Shown: positions 17,312-25,251 of the stretch, in pieces
Layout: every line of letters begins with the position of its first letter
Position numbering within the stretch: position 1 is the stretch's first letter
DNA from: Paracoccus denitrificans
GTDB taxonomy: Bacteria; Pseudomonadota; Alphaproteobacteria; Rhodobacterales; Rhodobacteraceae
NCBI GenBank assembly: GCA_003240735.1
Contig: QFNE01000001.1
Location: 218,474-282,473 of the forward strand
Length of the DNA stretch: 64,000 nt
Direction of reading: 5' to 3'
Notes under the pieces: generated by a model
What the model saw: the letters and a program-made list of their open reading frames with translations, nothing else
The model's database searches: none
What the model was told of the DNA's origin: nothing
Position numbers and translations under genes: made by a program

Positions 17312-18249
17312 GTCAGAACAGGTTTGCCGTCGAAATGCGCGATCAGGTTGTCGACCATCGTCTGGGCCATCGCCTCGCGCGCCTCGAACGTGCCGGAGGC
17401 GTGGTGCGGGGCAAGCGTCACGTTGAGCAGTGACGTCAGATCGGGGTTCGGCTTTGGTTCGTTGGCAAAGACGTCCAGCGCCGCGGACCCAAGCGTGCCG
17501 TCGCGAAGGGCAGCGATCAGCGCCGCCTCATCGACGACCGACCCGCGGGCGATGTTGACCAGCGTGCCGTCCGGCCCAAGGGCACGCAGCACATCGGCGT
17601 TGATCAGATGCTCGGTGGCTTTGCCGCCCGGCACGATCACCATCAGGATCTGCGCCCAGTCGGCCAAGGCGACCAAGTCCGGTTCATACCTTGCACCGAC
17701 GCAGGGCTTTTCGCTGCGAGTATGATAAGCGATGTCCATCTTGAGCGCGGTCGCGCGTTCCAGAATCGCCTGACCGATCTGGCCCATGCCGACGATCCCC
17801 AAGCGGGCGCCGGTCAGACTGTGCGTCAGGGGAAACTCTCCGTTCGCCCACGCGCCGTCACGCACGAACGCATCCTGCCGGATCAGATCGGCGCGCGCGG
17901 CCATCATCAGCATGATCCCGGCATTGGCCACATCGTCAGACAGCGCGACCGAGGCATTCGTGAGGATGACCCCCTTGGCCTTCAGCGCCGGGGCGTCCAT
18001 CCGGTCGTATCCCGCCGAATTCGAACTGACGATTTCCAGCGCCGGCAGACGATCCAGCAGATCGGCGGTGATGGTCGTCGGTCCGCTGGCGACAATCCCC
18101 CGGATCCGTGCGCCGAACTGGTCCAGCATGGCCGTACGTTCTGCTGCATCTGCATCATGATAGCGGTGCAAAGTGAAACGCTGTTCCAATTGCGCGATCT
18201 GGTCGGGCCGCGTGCCAGCCATCAAAAGAATATCTGGTTTGTCGGTCAT
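17296..18249 (-). CDS. D-2-hydroxyacid dehydrogenase (hydroxypyruvate/glyoxylate reductase-like)
   Basis: A 317-residue NAD(P)-dependent dehydrogenase. The Rossmann motif GIVGMGQIGQ lies near residue 148, and the catalytic triad typical of the family is readable: Arg in NIARGSVVDE (about 233), Glu in DVFANEPKPN (about 263) and His in LAPHHASGT (about 281). The substrate-binding N-terminal lobe has the VASGPTTITADLLDRLPALEIVSSNSAGYDRMD pattern seen in glyoxylate/hydroxypyruvate reductases. The reaction is reduction of a 2-oxoacid to a D-2-hydroxyacid; the exact acid is unknown. It stands alone, convergent with the nitronate monooxygenase gene. Confidence 0.9.
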   Translation of the reverse strand: MTDKPDILLMAGTRPDQIAQLEQRFTLHRYHDADAAERTAMLDQFGARIRGIVASGPTTITADLLDRLPALEIVSSNSAGYDRMDAPALKAKGVILTNASVALSDDVANAGIMLMMAARADLIRQDAFVRDGAWANGEFPLTHSLTGARLGIVGMGQIGQAILERATALKMDIAYHTRSEKPCVGARYEPDLVALADWAQILMVIVPGGKATEHLINADVLRALGPDGTLVNIARGSVVDEAALIAALRDGTLGSAALDVFANEPKPNPDLTSLLNVTLAPHHASGTFEAREAMAQTMVDNLIAHFDGKPVLTPVAL

Positions 18250-18493
18250 GTCAGGCCCCTGTCATCGTGCCGGTGGATGCAACTTTTGCCGTCGTTTGCC
18301 GGTGATGTGCCGCCCGGCGGGATCGTTTGTCAACAACGCCTGGGTGGGCCACATCGTTCGACCGACGCCCAATCTGTTGCGGCAATGCCGCTGGTTCAGA
18401 CCGCTTTCATGCGCTGGGCGCATAGCGGCACTGTCCAATGCTGCGTTGCAGCAATTACCCTTAGTCCCCAGATAATGGTCATCCGAAACGCTG

Positions 18494-18667
18494 ATGAAAG
18501 TTGAACGAATGACCCGCCTCCTGACCGCCGTCACCAACGCGATGCTGATCTTTGGTGCCGCATGCGAAAGCGCAAATGCGGTCCGCAACAGCCGCAAACC
18601 GTCCGCATCGGCGCTGAAGACGCTGGGCATTTCGGACGCCTCGTTCCGGGAAATCCGTCTGGCCTGA
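18494..18667 (+). CDS. Small conserved-looking protein of 57 residues
   Basis: The ATG at 18494 opens a 57-codon frame (an alternative ATG at 18509 gives 52). It reads as a short amphipathic helix (TRLLTAVTNAMLIFGAACESANAV) followed by a basic linker and ALKTLGISDASFREIRLA. The closing L-x-x-L-G-I-x-x-x-x-F pattern loosely recalls the C-terminus of DUF1127-type small proteins of Rhodobacterales, but I cannot assign it. Support as a real gene comes from the strong intrinsic terminator 45 bases downstream on the same strand and a GATAAT box about 20 bases upstream. The Shine-Dalgarno is weak. The 245 bases between this gene and the dehydrogenase hold nothing else I can support. Confidence 0.5.
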   Translation: MKVERMTRLLTAVTNAMLIFGAACESANAVRNSRKPSASALKTLGISDASFREIRLA

Positions 18668-18711
18668 TCCGGCCGACAGGGCCGCATCGCAAGCAAGTCG
18701 CAAGACCGTAC

Positions 18712-18740
18712 GGTCGGCTCTGTCAGAGCCGGCCTTTTTT
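18712..18740 (+). terminator. Rho-independent terminator after the small protein gene
   Basis: GGTCGGCTCT (18712-18721) pairs with AGAGCCGGCC (18725-18734) over 10 bp with one wobble pair around the loop GTC, followed at once by six T residues (18735-18740). This is the cleanest intrinsic terminator in the window. Confidence 0.85.
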
Positions 18741-18841
18741 CGTTCTGGTAGCACCACGGGCAGACGTGCATCAGCTTGTCTTACACCATTAGTCGATTTT
18801 GAGCGTAGATCGGGTCAACCTCTGTCAAAAACCGGCTTAAC

Positions 18842-18852
18842 TTGTATGACAA
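18842..18852. promoter_or_regulatory. Probable GntR (FadR-type) operator
   Basis: TTGTATGACAA is a TTGT-N3-ACAA palindrome matching the TNGTnnnACNA type bound by FadR-subfamily GntR regulators. It lies about 100 bases before the aldehyde dehydrogenase gene, whose downstream partner encodes just such a regulator. TTGACA at 18866-18871, possibly a -35 box, is inside a second TGGT-N6-ACCA arrangement (18863-18876). Autoregulation of the dehydrogenase-regulator pair is the natural inference. The remaining bases between 18741 and 18954 hold only this promoter region. Confidence 0.55.
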
Positions 18853-18954
18853 CAGCGCCCTCTGGTTGACAGACCAGTGCCGACATGCAGTCTTCTGCGC
18901 GACGCCCGACCGCCGTGAGGTCCGGCATATTCAATAGCAAGCGGAGACAGTCCC

Positions 18955-20469
18955 ATGACCTTCACCCCCCACGGAAAGCATCTTGTTGCTGGTGAATGGG
19001 TTTCCAGCGCACAGACCTTCCCATCCGAACCGGCCCACGGCCCTGTCCACCAATTCTCGGTCGGGACGCCTGAACTGATCGATCAGGCCGCAAAGGCGGC
19101 TGAGGATGCCTTCTGGGCCTACGCCGAAACCACCCGCGAAGATCGCGCCGCCTTTCTGGAGGCCATCGCCGACGAAATCGAGGCGCGGGGCGACGCCATC
19201 ACCGAAATCGGAACGCAGGAAACCGGCCTGCCCGAGGCACGGCTTCAGGGCGAACGTGGCCGCACAACGGGCCAGCTTCGGCTGTTTGCCGACCACATCC
19301 GCAAGGGCGAATACCTTGATCGCCGCGTCGACGCGGCCTTGCCTGACCGCAAGCCTGCGCCTCGCCCGGAAATCAGGCTGATTGAACGCCCGATCGGTCC
19401 GGTCGCGGTGTTCGGCGCGTCGAACTTTCCGCTCGCGTTCTCGACCGCAGGGGGCGACACCGCGTCGGCCTTGGCGGCCGGATGTCCGGTCGTCGTCAAG
19501 GGCCATTCTGCCCACCCCGGCACCGGCGAAATCGTGGCCGAGGCGGTTCTGTCCGCGATCAGGAAGACCGGCATACCCGCAGGGGTCTTTTCGCTGGTTC
19601 AGGGCGGCACGCGCGAAGTCGGGCAGGCGCTGGTCCAGCATCCGCTGATCAAGGCGGTGGGCTTTACCGGCAGTCTGGCCGGTGGGCGTGCACTTTTCGA
19701 CCTGTGCGCCCAGCGCGATGAGCCGATCCCGTTCTTCGGTGAACTGGGGTCCGTCAACCCGATGTTCGTCCTGCCCCACGCCAGCGCCAGCCGCGCCGAG
19801 GATCTGGGCAAGGGCTGGGCCGGGTCGCTGACGATGGGCGCGGGTCAGTTCTGCACCAACCCCGGCATCGCGGTCGCCATTGACGGACCCGACGCCGACC
19901 GTTTTGTCGCCGCCGCCAAAGCGGCGCTGACCGAGGTCGGCCCGCAGGTCATGCTGACCGACGGCATCGCCAAGGCCTATCGCGACGGGCAGGAACGCTT
20001 TGACACCCGCAATTCGGTCAAGCCGGTCACGACGACCCGGTCGGAAGGGCGGAATGCCAGCCCGAACCTGTATGAGACGACCGGCGAAGATTACCTTCAG
20101 GATCACTCGCTGGGCGAAGAGGTGTTTGGCCCGCTGGGTCTGGTCGTCCGTGTAAAATCCTTCGACGACATGCTGCATCTTGCACGCGGTTTCGAAGGCC
20201 AGCTGACGGCCACGGTGCATATGGACGACGCTGACCTTGCCGTCGCGCAGACCCTGCGCCCGATCCTTGAACGCAAGGCGGGCCGGATTCTGGTCAACGG
20301 CTTTCCGACCGGCGTCGAAGTCGTGGACGCCATGGTCCACGGGGGTCCCTACCCCGCGTCGACCAACTTCGGTGCAACCTCGGTCGGCACCATGGCGATC
20401 CGGCGCTTCCTGCGTCCTGTCAGCTATCAGAACTTCCCCGCAGAACTGCTGCCGAAAGACCTGCGCTGA
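18955..20469 (+). CDS. Aldehyde dehydrogenase, alpha-ketoglutaric semialdehyde dehydrogenase type
   Basis: A 504-residue NAD(P)-dependent aldehyde dehydrogenase. The cofactor segment is RPIGPVAVFGASNFPLAFSTAGGDTASALAAGCPVVVKGHSAHPGT (about residues 143-190), where the SNFPLAFS and KGHSAHPGT wording is characteristic of the ketoglutarate-semialdehyde dehydrogenase branch. General-base Glu lies in PFFGELGSVNPMFV and the nucleophilic Cys in GAGQFCTNPG (about residue 300). The enzyme oxidises 2-oxoglutarate semialdehyde to 2-oxoglutarate at the end of oxidative pentose, hexarate or hydroxyproline routes. GGAGA precedes the ATG. The GntR gene follows after 8 bases, implying an operon under its own regulator. 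Confidence 0.88.
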   Translation: MTFTPHGKHLVAGEWVSSAQTFPSEPAHGPVHQFSVGTPELIDQAAKAAEDAFWAYAETTREDRAAFLEAIADEIEARGDAITEIGTQETGLPEARLQGERGRTTGQLRLFADHIRKGEYLDRRVDAALPDRKPAPRPEIRLIERPIGPVAVFGASNFPLAFSTAGGDTASALAAGCPVVVKGHSAHPGTGEIVAEAVLSAIRKTGIPAGVFSLVQGGTREVGQALVQHPLIKAVGFTGSLAGGRALFDLCAQRDEPIPFFGELGSVNPMFVLPHASASRAEDLGKGWAGSLTMGAGQFCTNPGIAVAIDGPDADRFVAAAKAALTEVGPQVMLTDGIAKAYRDGQERFDTRNSVKPVTTTRSEGRNASPNLYETTGEDYLQDHSLGEEVFGPLGLVVRVKSFDDMLHLARGFEGQLTATVHMDDADLAVAQTLRPILERKAGRILVNGFPTGVEVVDAMVHGGPYPASTNFGATSVGTMAIRRFLRPVSYQNFPAELLPKDLR

Positions 20470-20477
20470 GGCGCGGG

Positions 20478-21209
20478 ATGGCGGATCAGACGAAAGGCAA
20501 CGGGCGACCCGGCGCGCGCAATCTGGTCGTGCAGGTGCGTGACGCACTGCGCGACCAGATCACCCAAGGGTTGGTCGCGCCGGGCACCCGCCTGCCGTCC
20601 GAGGCGCGGCTGACGCAAGATTTCGGGGTCAGTCGCACCGTGGTGCGCGAGGCGATCGCCGCCCTGCGCGCCGACGGTCTGGTCGAACCCCGGCAGGGTG
20701 CGGGCGTCTTTGTGCTGGAACCGCGGCCAAGCGTGCCGACCTTTGGACGGATTGACCCTGCGCGCGTGTCATCGCTGATCGAAATGCTGGAACTGCGCAC
20801 CGCCGTCGAAGGCGACGCGGCGGCTTTTGCCGCCGAACGCCGCGCGCCCGCGCAGGAAGAACGGATCGGTGAGGCATTCCGGCGCTTTCGCGACCGCGCC
20901 CTGTCGGGAAAGCCCACGGCTGAGGCGGATTTCGGCTTTCACCTGTCCGTCGCCGCGGCCACCAACAATCCGCGCTTTACGGAATTCCTGCGTCTCGCAA
21001 GCCTGTCCCTGATCCCGCGCCGCACGGCCAGCGTCGTCGGCGAAGGCGGCCTGACGGATGACTACGCGCAGGTGCTGGTCACCGAACATCAGGCGGTCCT
21101 TGACGCGATCAGCGCACGCGATCCCGACCGCGCCCGGCAGGCGATGCGCCTGCATCTGAAGAACGCGCAAGATCGGTATCGCAGGTTTCTGCGTCCGCAA
21201 GGCGTCTAG
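20478..21209 (+). CDS. GntR-family transcriptional regulator, FadR subfamily
   Basis: A 243-residue regulator with an N-terminal winged helix-turn-helix (QVRDALRDQITQGLVAPGTRLPSEARLTQDFGVSRTVVREAIAALRADGLVEPRQGAGVFV, residues about 15-75) and a C-terminal all-helical FCD ligand-binding domain (LIEMLELRTAVEGDAAAFAAERR..., with DFGFHLSVAAATNNPRF and TEHQAVLDAISARDPDRARQAMRLHL carrying the metal-site histidines). FCD regulators normally sense carboxylic acids. It directly follows the semialdehyde dehydrogenase gene and most likely represses it through the TTGTATGACAA site upstream. Confidence 0.9.
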   Translation: MADQTKGNGRPGARNLVVQVRDALRDQITQGLVAPGTRLPSEARLTQDFGVSRTVVREAIAALRADGLVEPRQGAGVFVLEPRPSVPTFGRIDPARVSSLIEMLELRTAVEGDAAAFAAERRAPAQEERIGEAFRRFRDRALSGKPTAEADFGFHLSVAAATNNPRFTEFLRLASLSLIPRRTASVVGEGGLTDDYAQVLVTEHQAVLDAISARDPDRARQAMRLHLKNAQDRYRRFLRPQGV

Positions 21210-21221
21210 AGCGGCGCGTCC

Positions 21222-21656
21222 CTAATCCGCGATGATCCCCTTGCGGATGATGAAGTTGCCATAGCTGCGGCTTTCCTGCGTCAGCAGGATCGCAAAGCCC
21301 TGCCGCGCCCGATCATAGAACTCAAAACGCTCCAACCCGACAGATGCGAAACCCTCGGCTCCAAAGAGGGGCGCGGCCTCGGCCACGACCGGGGGGACGG
21401 CATCGGGGTCGCCCACCACCTGCATCGTCAGGATCGGGTCGGTTCCGAACGTGTCGATAGGAAACAGCGACAGCACTGCCTGAACTGCTCGAATCGCATC
21501 GCAATCCATTCGCAGGGGCGTTCCGTGGACGGTGTCCAGCCCCATCGACGTGGCCGGGAAGTTCGCGTCGACGATAACGATTTCATCGCCGTGACCCATC
21601 TGGGCCAGCACCATCAACAGCTCTGGCCCGATCAGCGGATCAATCCCCTTCAGCAT
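21222..21656 (-). CDS. fucU: RbsD/FucU family sugar mutarotase (L-fucose mutarotase type)
   Basis: A 144-residue protein of the RbsD/FucU family, which interconverts sugar anomers (alpha/beta-fucose or pyranose/furanose). MLKGIDPLIGPELLMVLAQMGHGDEIVIVDANFPA at the N-terminus carries the catalytic His in GHGDE, and the C-terminal FYDRARQGFAILLTQESRSYGNFIIRKGII gives the conserved Tyr and the YGN(F/I)I motif. The FucU branch is favoured over RbsD by these strings. The frame is open 21 codons upstream, but GGAGAGGG precedes the ATG at 21654-21656. It points toward the GntR gene, convergent, and away from the lactate dehydrogenase gene. Confidence 0.88.
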   Translation of the reverse strand: MLKGIDPLIGPELLMVLAQMGHGDEIVIVDANFPATSMGLDTVHGTPLRMDCDAIRAVQAVLSLFPIDTFGTDPILTMQVVGDPDAVPPVVAEAAPLFGAEGFASVGLERFEFYDRARQGFAILLTQESRSYGNFIIRKGIIAD

Positions 21657-21760
21657 CGCGTCCCTCTCCCCTGTCCCGATTTGCCCGGCAAGGATTGTGC
21701 TAGCTTCGATCTTGGTCAAGAGTTTTTACCAACCGTGTCCCACCTGATCGGAGCGTTTCC

Positions 21761-22906
21761 ATGCGTCTGACCCAATGCCATAATTTCCACGATTTTCGTG
21801 AACTGGCCCGCAGACGCCTGCCAAGCCCGATCTTCAACTATATCGACGGGGGCGCGGATGATGAGGTGACGCTGCGCCGCAATACGCAGTCATTTGAAAA
21901 TGTTGATCTCGTTCCCAGCATCCTGCGCGGCGTCAGTGAGGTCGACCTGTCGGTGACCGTCATGGGCCAGAAGATCGCGACGCCGTTCTATCTGTCACCC
22001 ACCGCGCTTCAGCGCCTGTTTCACCATCAGGGCGAGCGCGCGACCGCCGCCGCGGCGGAAAAGTTCGGGACGATGTTCGGGGTTTCCTCGCTCGGCACCG
22101 TGTCGATGGAAGAGCTGGCGAAGAAGCACAAGACCCCGCAGGTCTATCAGTTCTATTTCCACAAGGATCGCGGGCTGAACCGCGCGATGATGCAGAAAGC
22201 CAAGGAATCCGGCATTCAGGTGATGATGCTGACCGTGGACAGCATCACCGGCGGCAACCGTGAACGCGATCTGCGCACCGGTTTTTCGATCCCCTTCCGC
22301 CTGACGCCCGCCGGGGCCGCGCAGTTCGCGATCAAGCCCAGCTGGGGCCTGAACTATGTCCGGCACGAGAAATTCAGCCTGCCGCAGCTGGACGCCCATA
22401 TCGACATGAAGGGCGACAGCTTGACCATCGGGCGGTATTTCACCGAAATGCTCGACCCGTCGATGACGTGGGACGACGTGGCCCTGATGGTTCAGGAGTG
22501 GGGCGGAGAGTTCTGCATGAAAGGCGTGATGAGCGTCGATGACGCCCGCCGCGCGGCAGATATCGGCTGCACCGGGGTTGTTCTGTCGAACCACGGCGGT
22601 CGGCAGCTGGACGGATCGCGCGCGGCGTTCGATCAGCTGGATGAGGTGGTCCAAGCCGTGGGCGACCGTCTGGACGTGATGATCGACGGCGGCATCCAGC
22701 GCGGGACGCATATCCTCAAGGCGCTGTCGCTGGGCGCCAAGGCCGTCGGGCTGGGGCGGTTCTATCTGTTCCCGCTGGCCGCCGCCGGTCAGGCAGGGAT
22801 CGAACGCGCGCTGACGCTTCTGACCGCCGAAATCATTCGCGACATGCGGTTGATGGGCGCCAGTAAAATAAGCGATCTTGGCCGGGACAACCTGCGCTTT
22901 CGCTGA
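21761..22906 (+). CDS. lldD: FMN-dependent alpha-hydroxy-acid dehydrogenase (L-lactate dehydrogenase type)
   Basis: A 381-residue TIM-barrel flavoenzyme of the LldD/glycolate-oxidase family that oxidises L-lactate to pyruvate and passes electrons to the respiratory chain. Motifs: ARRRLPSPIFNYIDGGADDEVTLRRN at the start, the substrate/FMN region PTALQRLFHHQGERATAAAAEKFGTMFGVSSLGT, QFYFHKDRGLN, the active-site SNHGGRQLDG (about residue 277) with catalytic His and Arg, and DGGIQRGTHILKALSLGAKAVGLGR. GGAG precedes the ATG at 21761. Upstream, TTGGT and ACCAA (about 21712-21733) form a possible regulator site. Next to fucU it could clear L-lactate produced from L-fucose breakdown. Confidence 0.9.
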   Translation: MRLTQCHNFHDFRELARRRLPSPIFNYIDGGADDEVTLRRNTQSFENVDLVPSILRGVSEVDLSVTVMGQKIATPFYLSPTALQRLFHHQGERATAAAAEKFGTMFGVSSLGTVSMEELAKKHKTPQVYQFYFHKDRGLNRAMMQKAKESGIQVMMLTVDSITGGNRERDLRTGFSIPFRLTPAGAAQFAIKPSWGLNYVRHEKFSLPQLDAHIDMKGDSLTIGRYFTEMLDPSMTWDDVALMVQEWGGEFCMKGVMSVDDARRAADIGCTGVVLSNHGGRQLDGSRAAFDQLDEVVQAVGDRLDVMIDGGIQRGTHILKALSLGAKAVGLGRFYLFPLAAAGQAGIERALTLLTAEIIRDMRLMGASKISDLGRDNLRFR

Positions 22907-22933
22907 ATGACCCATCCCGGAAAGGCCCCTGGC

Positions 22934-23695
22934 ATGACCCGCATCGACCTGAACAGCGACCTTGGGGAAAGCTTCGGGCCCTGGCCCATGGGGGACGATG
23001 CGGCGATGCTGGACATCGTGACCAGCGCCAACATCGCATGCGGGTTTCACGCGGGCGATCCCGCCGGCATCCTGTCGACGTTGCGGGCCGCCGCCGAACG
23101 GGGCGTCAATGTGGGCGCGCATATCGGATACCGCGATCTGGCCGGATTTGGGCGTCGCAACATGGACGTCGCAACCGTCGATCTGACGGCTGAGGCGATC
23201 TATCAGATCGGCGCGCTGCAAGGGCTGGCGCAGGCCGCCGGCACGCGGGTCACCTACGTCAAACCCCACGGCGCGCTTTACAACACCATAGCCCAGGATA
23301 CGCGTCAGGCTGGCGCGGTCATCGACGCGATTCTGGCGGTCGATCCTGCGCTGGCCCTGATGGCGCTGGCGGGTGCGCCGGTGGTGGCGCAGGCGCGTGA
23401 CGCCGGGCTGACGGTCATCTGCGAGGCGTTTGCCGACCGCGCCTATGCCCCCGATGGCCAACTTGTTGCGCGGACACGACCCGGCGCCGTGATCCACGAC
23501 CCGGCCGCGATTTCCGCACGGATGGTCCGACTGGTGCGGGAAGGCGTGATCACCGCGACGGACGGCACCGATATCACCGTCGATGCGCAGTCGATCTGTG
23601 TTCACGGCGACAACCCCGCTGCGGTCGCCATTGCCCGTCAGCTCCGCAATGATCTGACCGCGGCTGGGGTCCAGCTGACGGCGTTTTCCGGGTGA
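22934..23695 (+). CDS. pxpA: 5-oxoprolinase subunit A, LamB/YcsF family
   Basis: A 253-residue LamB/YcsF-family protein, the PxpA component of the prokaryotic ATP-dependent 5-oxoprolinase that opens pyroglutamate to glutamate. The N-terminus TRIDLNSDLGESFGPWPMGDD and the following SANIACGFHAGDP are diagnostic, as are GAHIGYRDLAGFGRR, YVKPHGALYN, EAFADRAYAPDGQLVARTRPGAVI and SICVHGDNP. GGAAAGG eight bases before the ATG at 22934 and the conserved TRIDLN start favour this site over an ATG at 22907. Its stop overlaps the next gene, giving a pxpA-pxpBC-biotin carboxylase operon. Confidence 0.92.
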   Translation: MTRIDLNSDLGESFGPWPMGDDAAMLDIVTSANIACGFHAGDPAGILSTLRAAAERGVNVGAHIGYRDLAGFGRRNMDVATVDLTAEAIYQIGALQGLAQAAGTRVTYVKPHGALYNTIAQDTRQAGAVIDAILAVDPALALMALAGAPVVAQARDAGLTVICEAFADRAYAPDGQLVARTRPGAVIHDPAAISARMVRLVREGVITATDGTDITVDAQSICVHGDNPAAVAIARQLRNDLTAAGVQLTAFSG

Positions 23696-25251
23696 CGATG
23701 CGGTTCCTTGCGGCGGGTGACGATGGGCTGCTGGTCGAACTGGCGGGGCTGGGCCCCGCGCTGGCGCTTTATGACCACATGCTGACCGATCCGCCCGCGG
23801 GTCTGGTCGAGGCTGTGCCTGCCGCCCGCACCATCCTGCTGCGCTTTGACCGCCTGGCGACCAGCGCCGCGCAGTTGGCGGACCATGTCCAGACGCTTGA
23901 CCTGACGCCCGGTCCCCGGCGCAGCGGACAGGTCTTCGATATCCCCGTGACCTATGATGGCGAGGATCTCGGCTGGGTCGCGGATCATCTGGGTTGGACG
24001 GTCGAACAGCTGATCGCCCGCCACACGCAGGCCGAATTCACCGTGGCGTTCACCGGATTTGCGCCGGGGTTCGCGTATATGACGTGTTCTGACCCGGCCT
24101 TTGATATCCCCCGTCGCAGCACTCCGCGTGTGCGCATCCCGGCGGGATCGGTCGCGCTGGCGGGGCGCTTTGGCGGCATCTATCCGACCGACAGTCCGGG
24201 CGGATGGCAGCTACTGGGTCGCACGGACGTGCCGATGTGGGACCTGTCCCGCCCACGTCCCGCGCTGCTCGCCCCCGGGGATCGGGTACGGTTTCACGTG
24301 GCAACGTCGTCCCCGCGCGCGCTGCCCCGAAAGCCGGTTGCGCAGGCGACCGGTGCGCCCGGAGTGACGATCACGCGCACCGACCGCCCTGTACTGGTCC
24401 AGGACCTCGGCCGTCCCGCTCAGGCCGCCCAAGGCGTGGCCCGGTCGGGAGCGCTGGACCGGGCGGCGCTGCGCCGGGTGAACCGCCTGCTGGGCAACCC
24501 ACCCGGTGAACCGGCGTTGGAGGTGACGTTCGGCGGTCTTTCCCTGCGGGCCGACGCGCCGGTGACGCTGGCCCTGACCGGCGCGCCCTGCGGGATGGTG
24601 CTGCATCCGGCGGACGGTGGCGCGGCCATTCCAATCGTCGCCAACCAGCCATTCGCAATGGATGCGGGCGATAGGTTGGACATCTCCGCGCCGACGGACG
24701 GGATGATCGGCTATCTGGGCGTGCGGGGTGGGATTGCTGTCGAACGCACCCTCGGATCAGCCGCGCGGGACATTCTGGCCCAGATCGGGTCCGATCCGAT
24801 CCTGTCCGACGCGCGGCTCATGCTGTCGGACAACCTCGCGGGGCCGGTCACAACGGAAGCTGTCGCCACCCTGCCGCGTGCGGGCGAGATTGTCACGCTG
24901 GACATCACCCTTGGGCCGCGGGACGACTGGTTCACGCCCGAAGGCATTCGCCGCTTGACTGATCAGGACTGGCTGGTGACCCCGGAGGTCAGCCGCACCG
25001 GCAAGCGGCTGTCCGCTCCGCAGCCGCTGGAACGCCGTGACACGGCGGAACTGGCGTCCGAACCCACGGTGCCCGGCGCAATTCAGGTGCCGCATAACGG
25101 CCAGCCCGTGCTGTTTCTGGCGGATCATCCGCTGACGGGCGGCTATCCGGTCATCGCCTGTGTCGCCGCCCACCATCTTGACCTTGCCGCGCAGGCGCCA
25201 CCCGGCGCGCGCCTGCGATTTCACGTCATCACACCGAAGGGCCCGACATGA
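23692..25251 (+). CDS. 5-oxoprolinase subunit B/C fusion (KipI-KipA-like carboxyltransferase domains)
   Basis: A 519-residue protein that joins two normally separate subunits. Residues 1 to about 215 are the PxpB/KipI domain (TVAFTGFAPGFAYM, PRRSTPRVRIPAGSVALAG, GGIYPTDSPGGWQLLGRT). Residues about 225-519 are the PxpC/KipA biotin-dependent carboxyltransferase-like domain (GVTITRTDRPVLVQDLGRPAQAAQGVARSGALDRAALRRVNRLLGN, ALEVTFGG, YLGVRGGIAV, GAIQVPHNGQPVLFLADHPLTGGYPVIACV). The pair is homologous to the carboxyltransferase part of urea carboxylase. The start may be GTG at 23692 (GTGA overlap with pxpA) or ATG at 23698. The next gene starts in a four-base overlap. Confidence 0.9.
   Translation: MTMRFLAAGDDGLLVELAGLGPALALYDHMLTDPPAGLVEAVPAARTILLRFDRLATSAAQLADHVQTLDLTPGPRRSGQVFDIPVTYDGEDLGWVADHLGWTVEQLIARHTQAEFTVAFTGFAPGFAYMTCSDPAFDIPRRSTPRVRIPAGSVALAGRFGGIYPTDSPGGWQLLGRTDVPMWDLSRPRPALLAPGDRVRFHVATSSPRALPRKPVAQATGAPGVTITRTDRPVLVQDLGRPAQAAQGVARSGALDRAALRRVNRLLGNPPGEPALEVTFGGLSLRADAPVTLALTGAPCGMVLHPADGGAAIPIVANQPFAMDAGDRLDISAPTDGMIGYLGVRGGIAVERTLGSAARDILAQIGSDPILSDARLMLSDNLAGPVTTEAVATLPRAGEIVTLDITLGPRDDWFTPEGIRRLTDQDWLVTPEVSRTGKRLSAPQPLERRDTAELASEPTVPGAIQVPHNGQPVLFLADHPLTGGYPVIACVAAHHLDLAAQAPPGARLRFHVITPKGPT

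Noticed and set aside
18250..18493. Possible gene remnants upstream of the small protein gene
   Set aside because: Several short frames are open, but none has a start signal or a recognisable domain; treated as non-coding.
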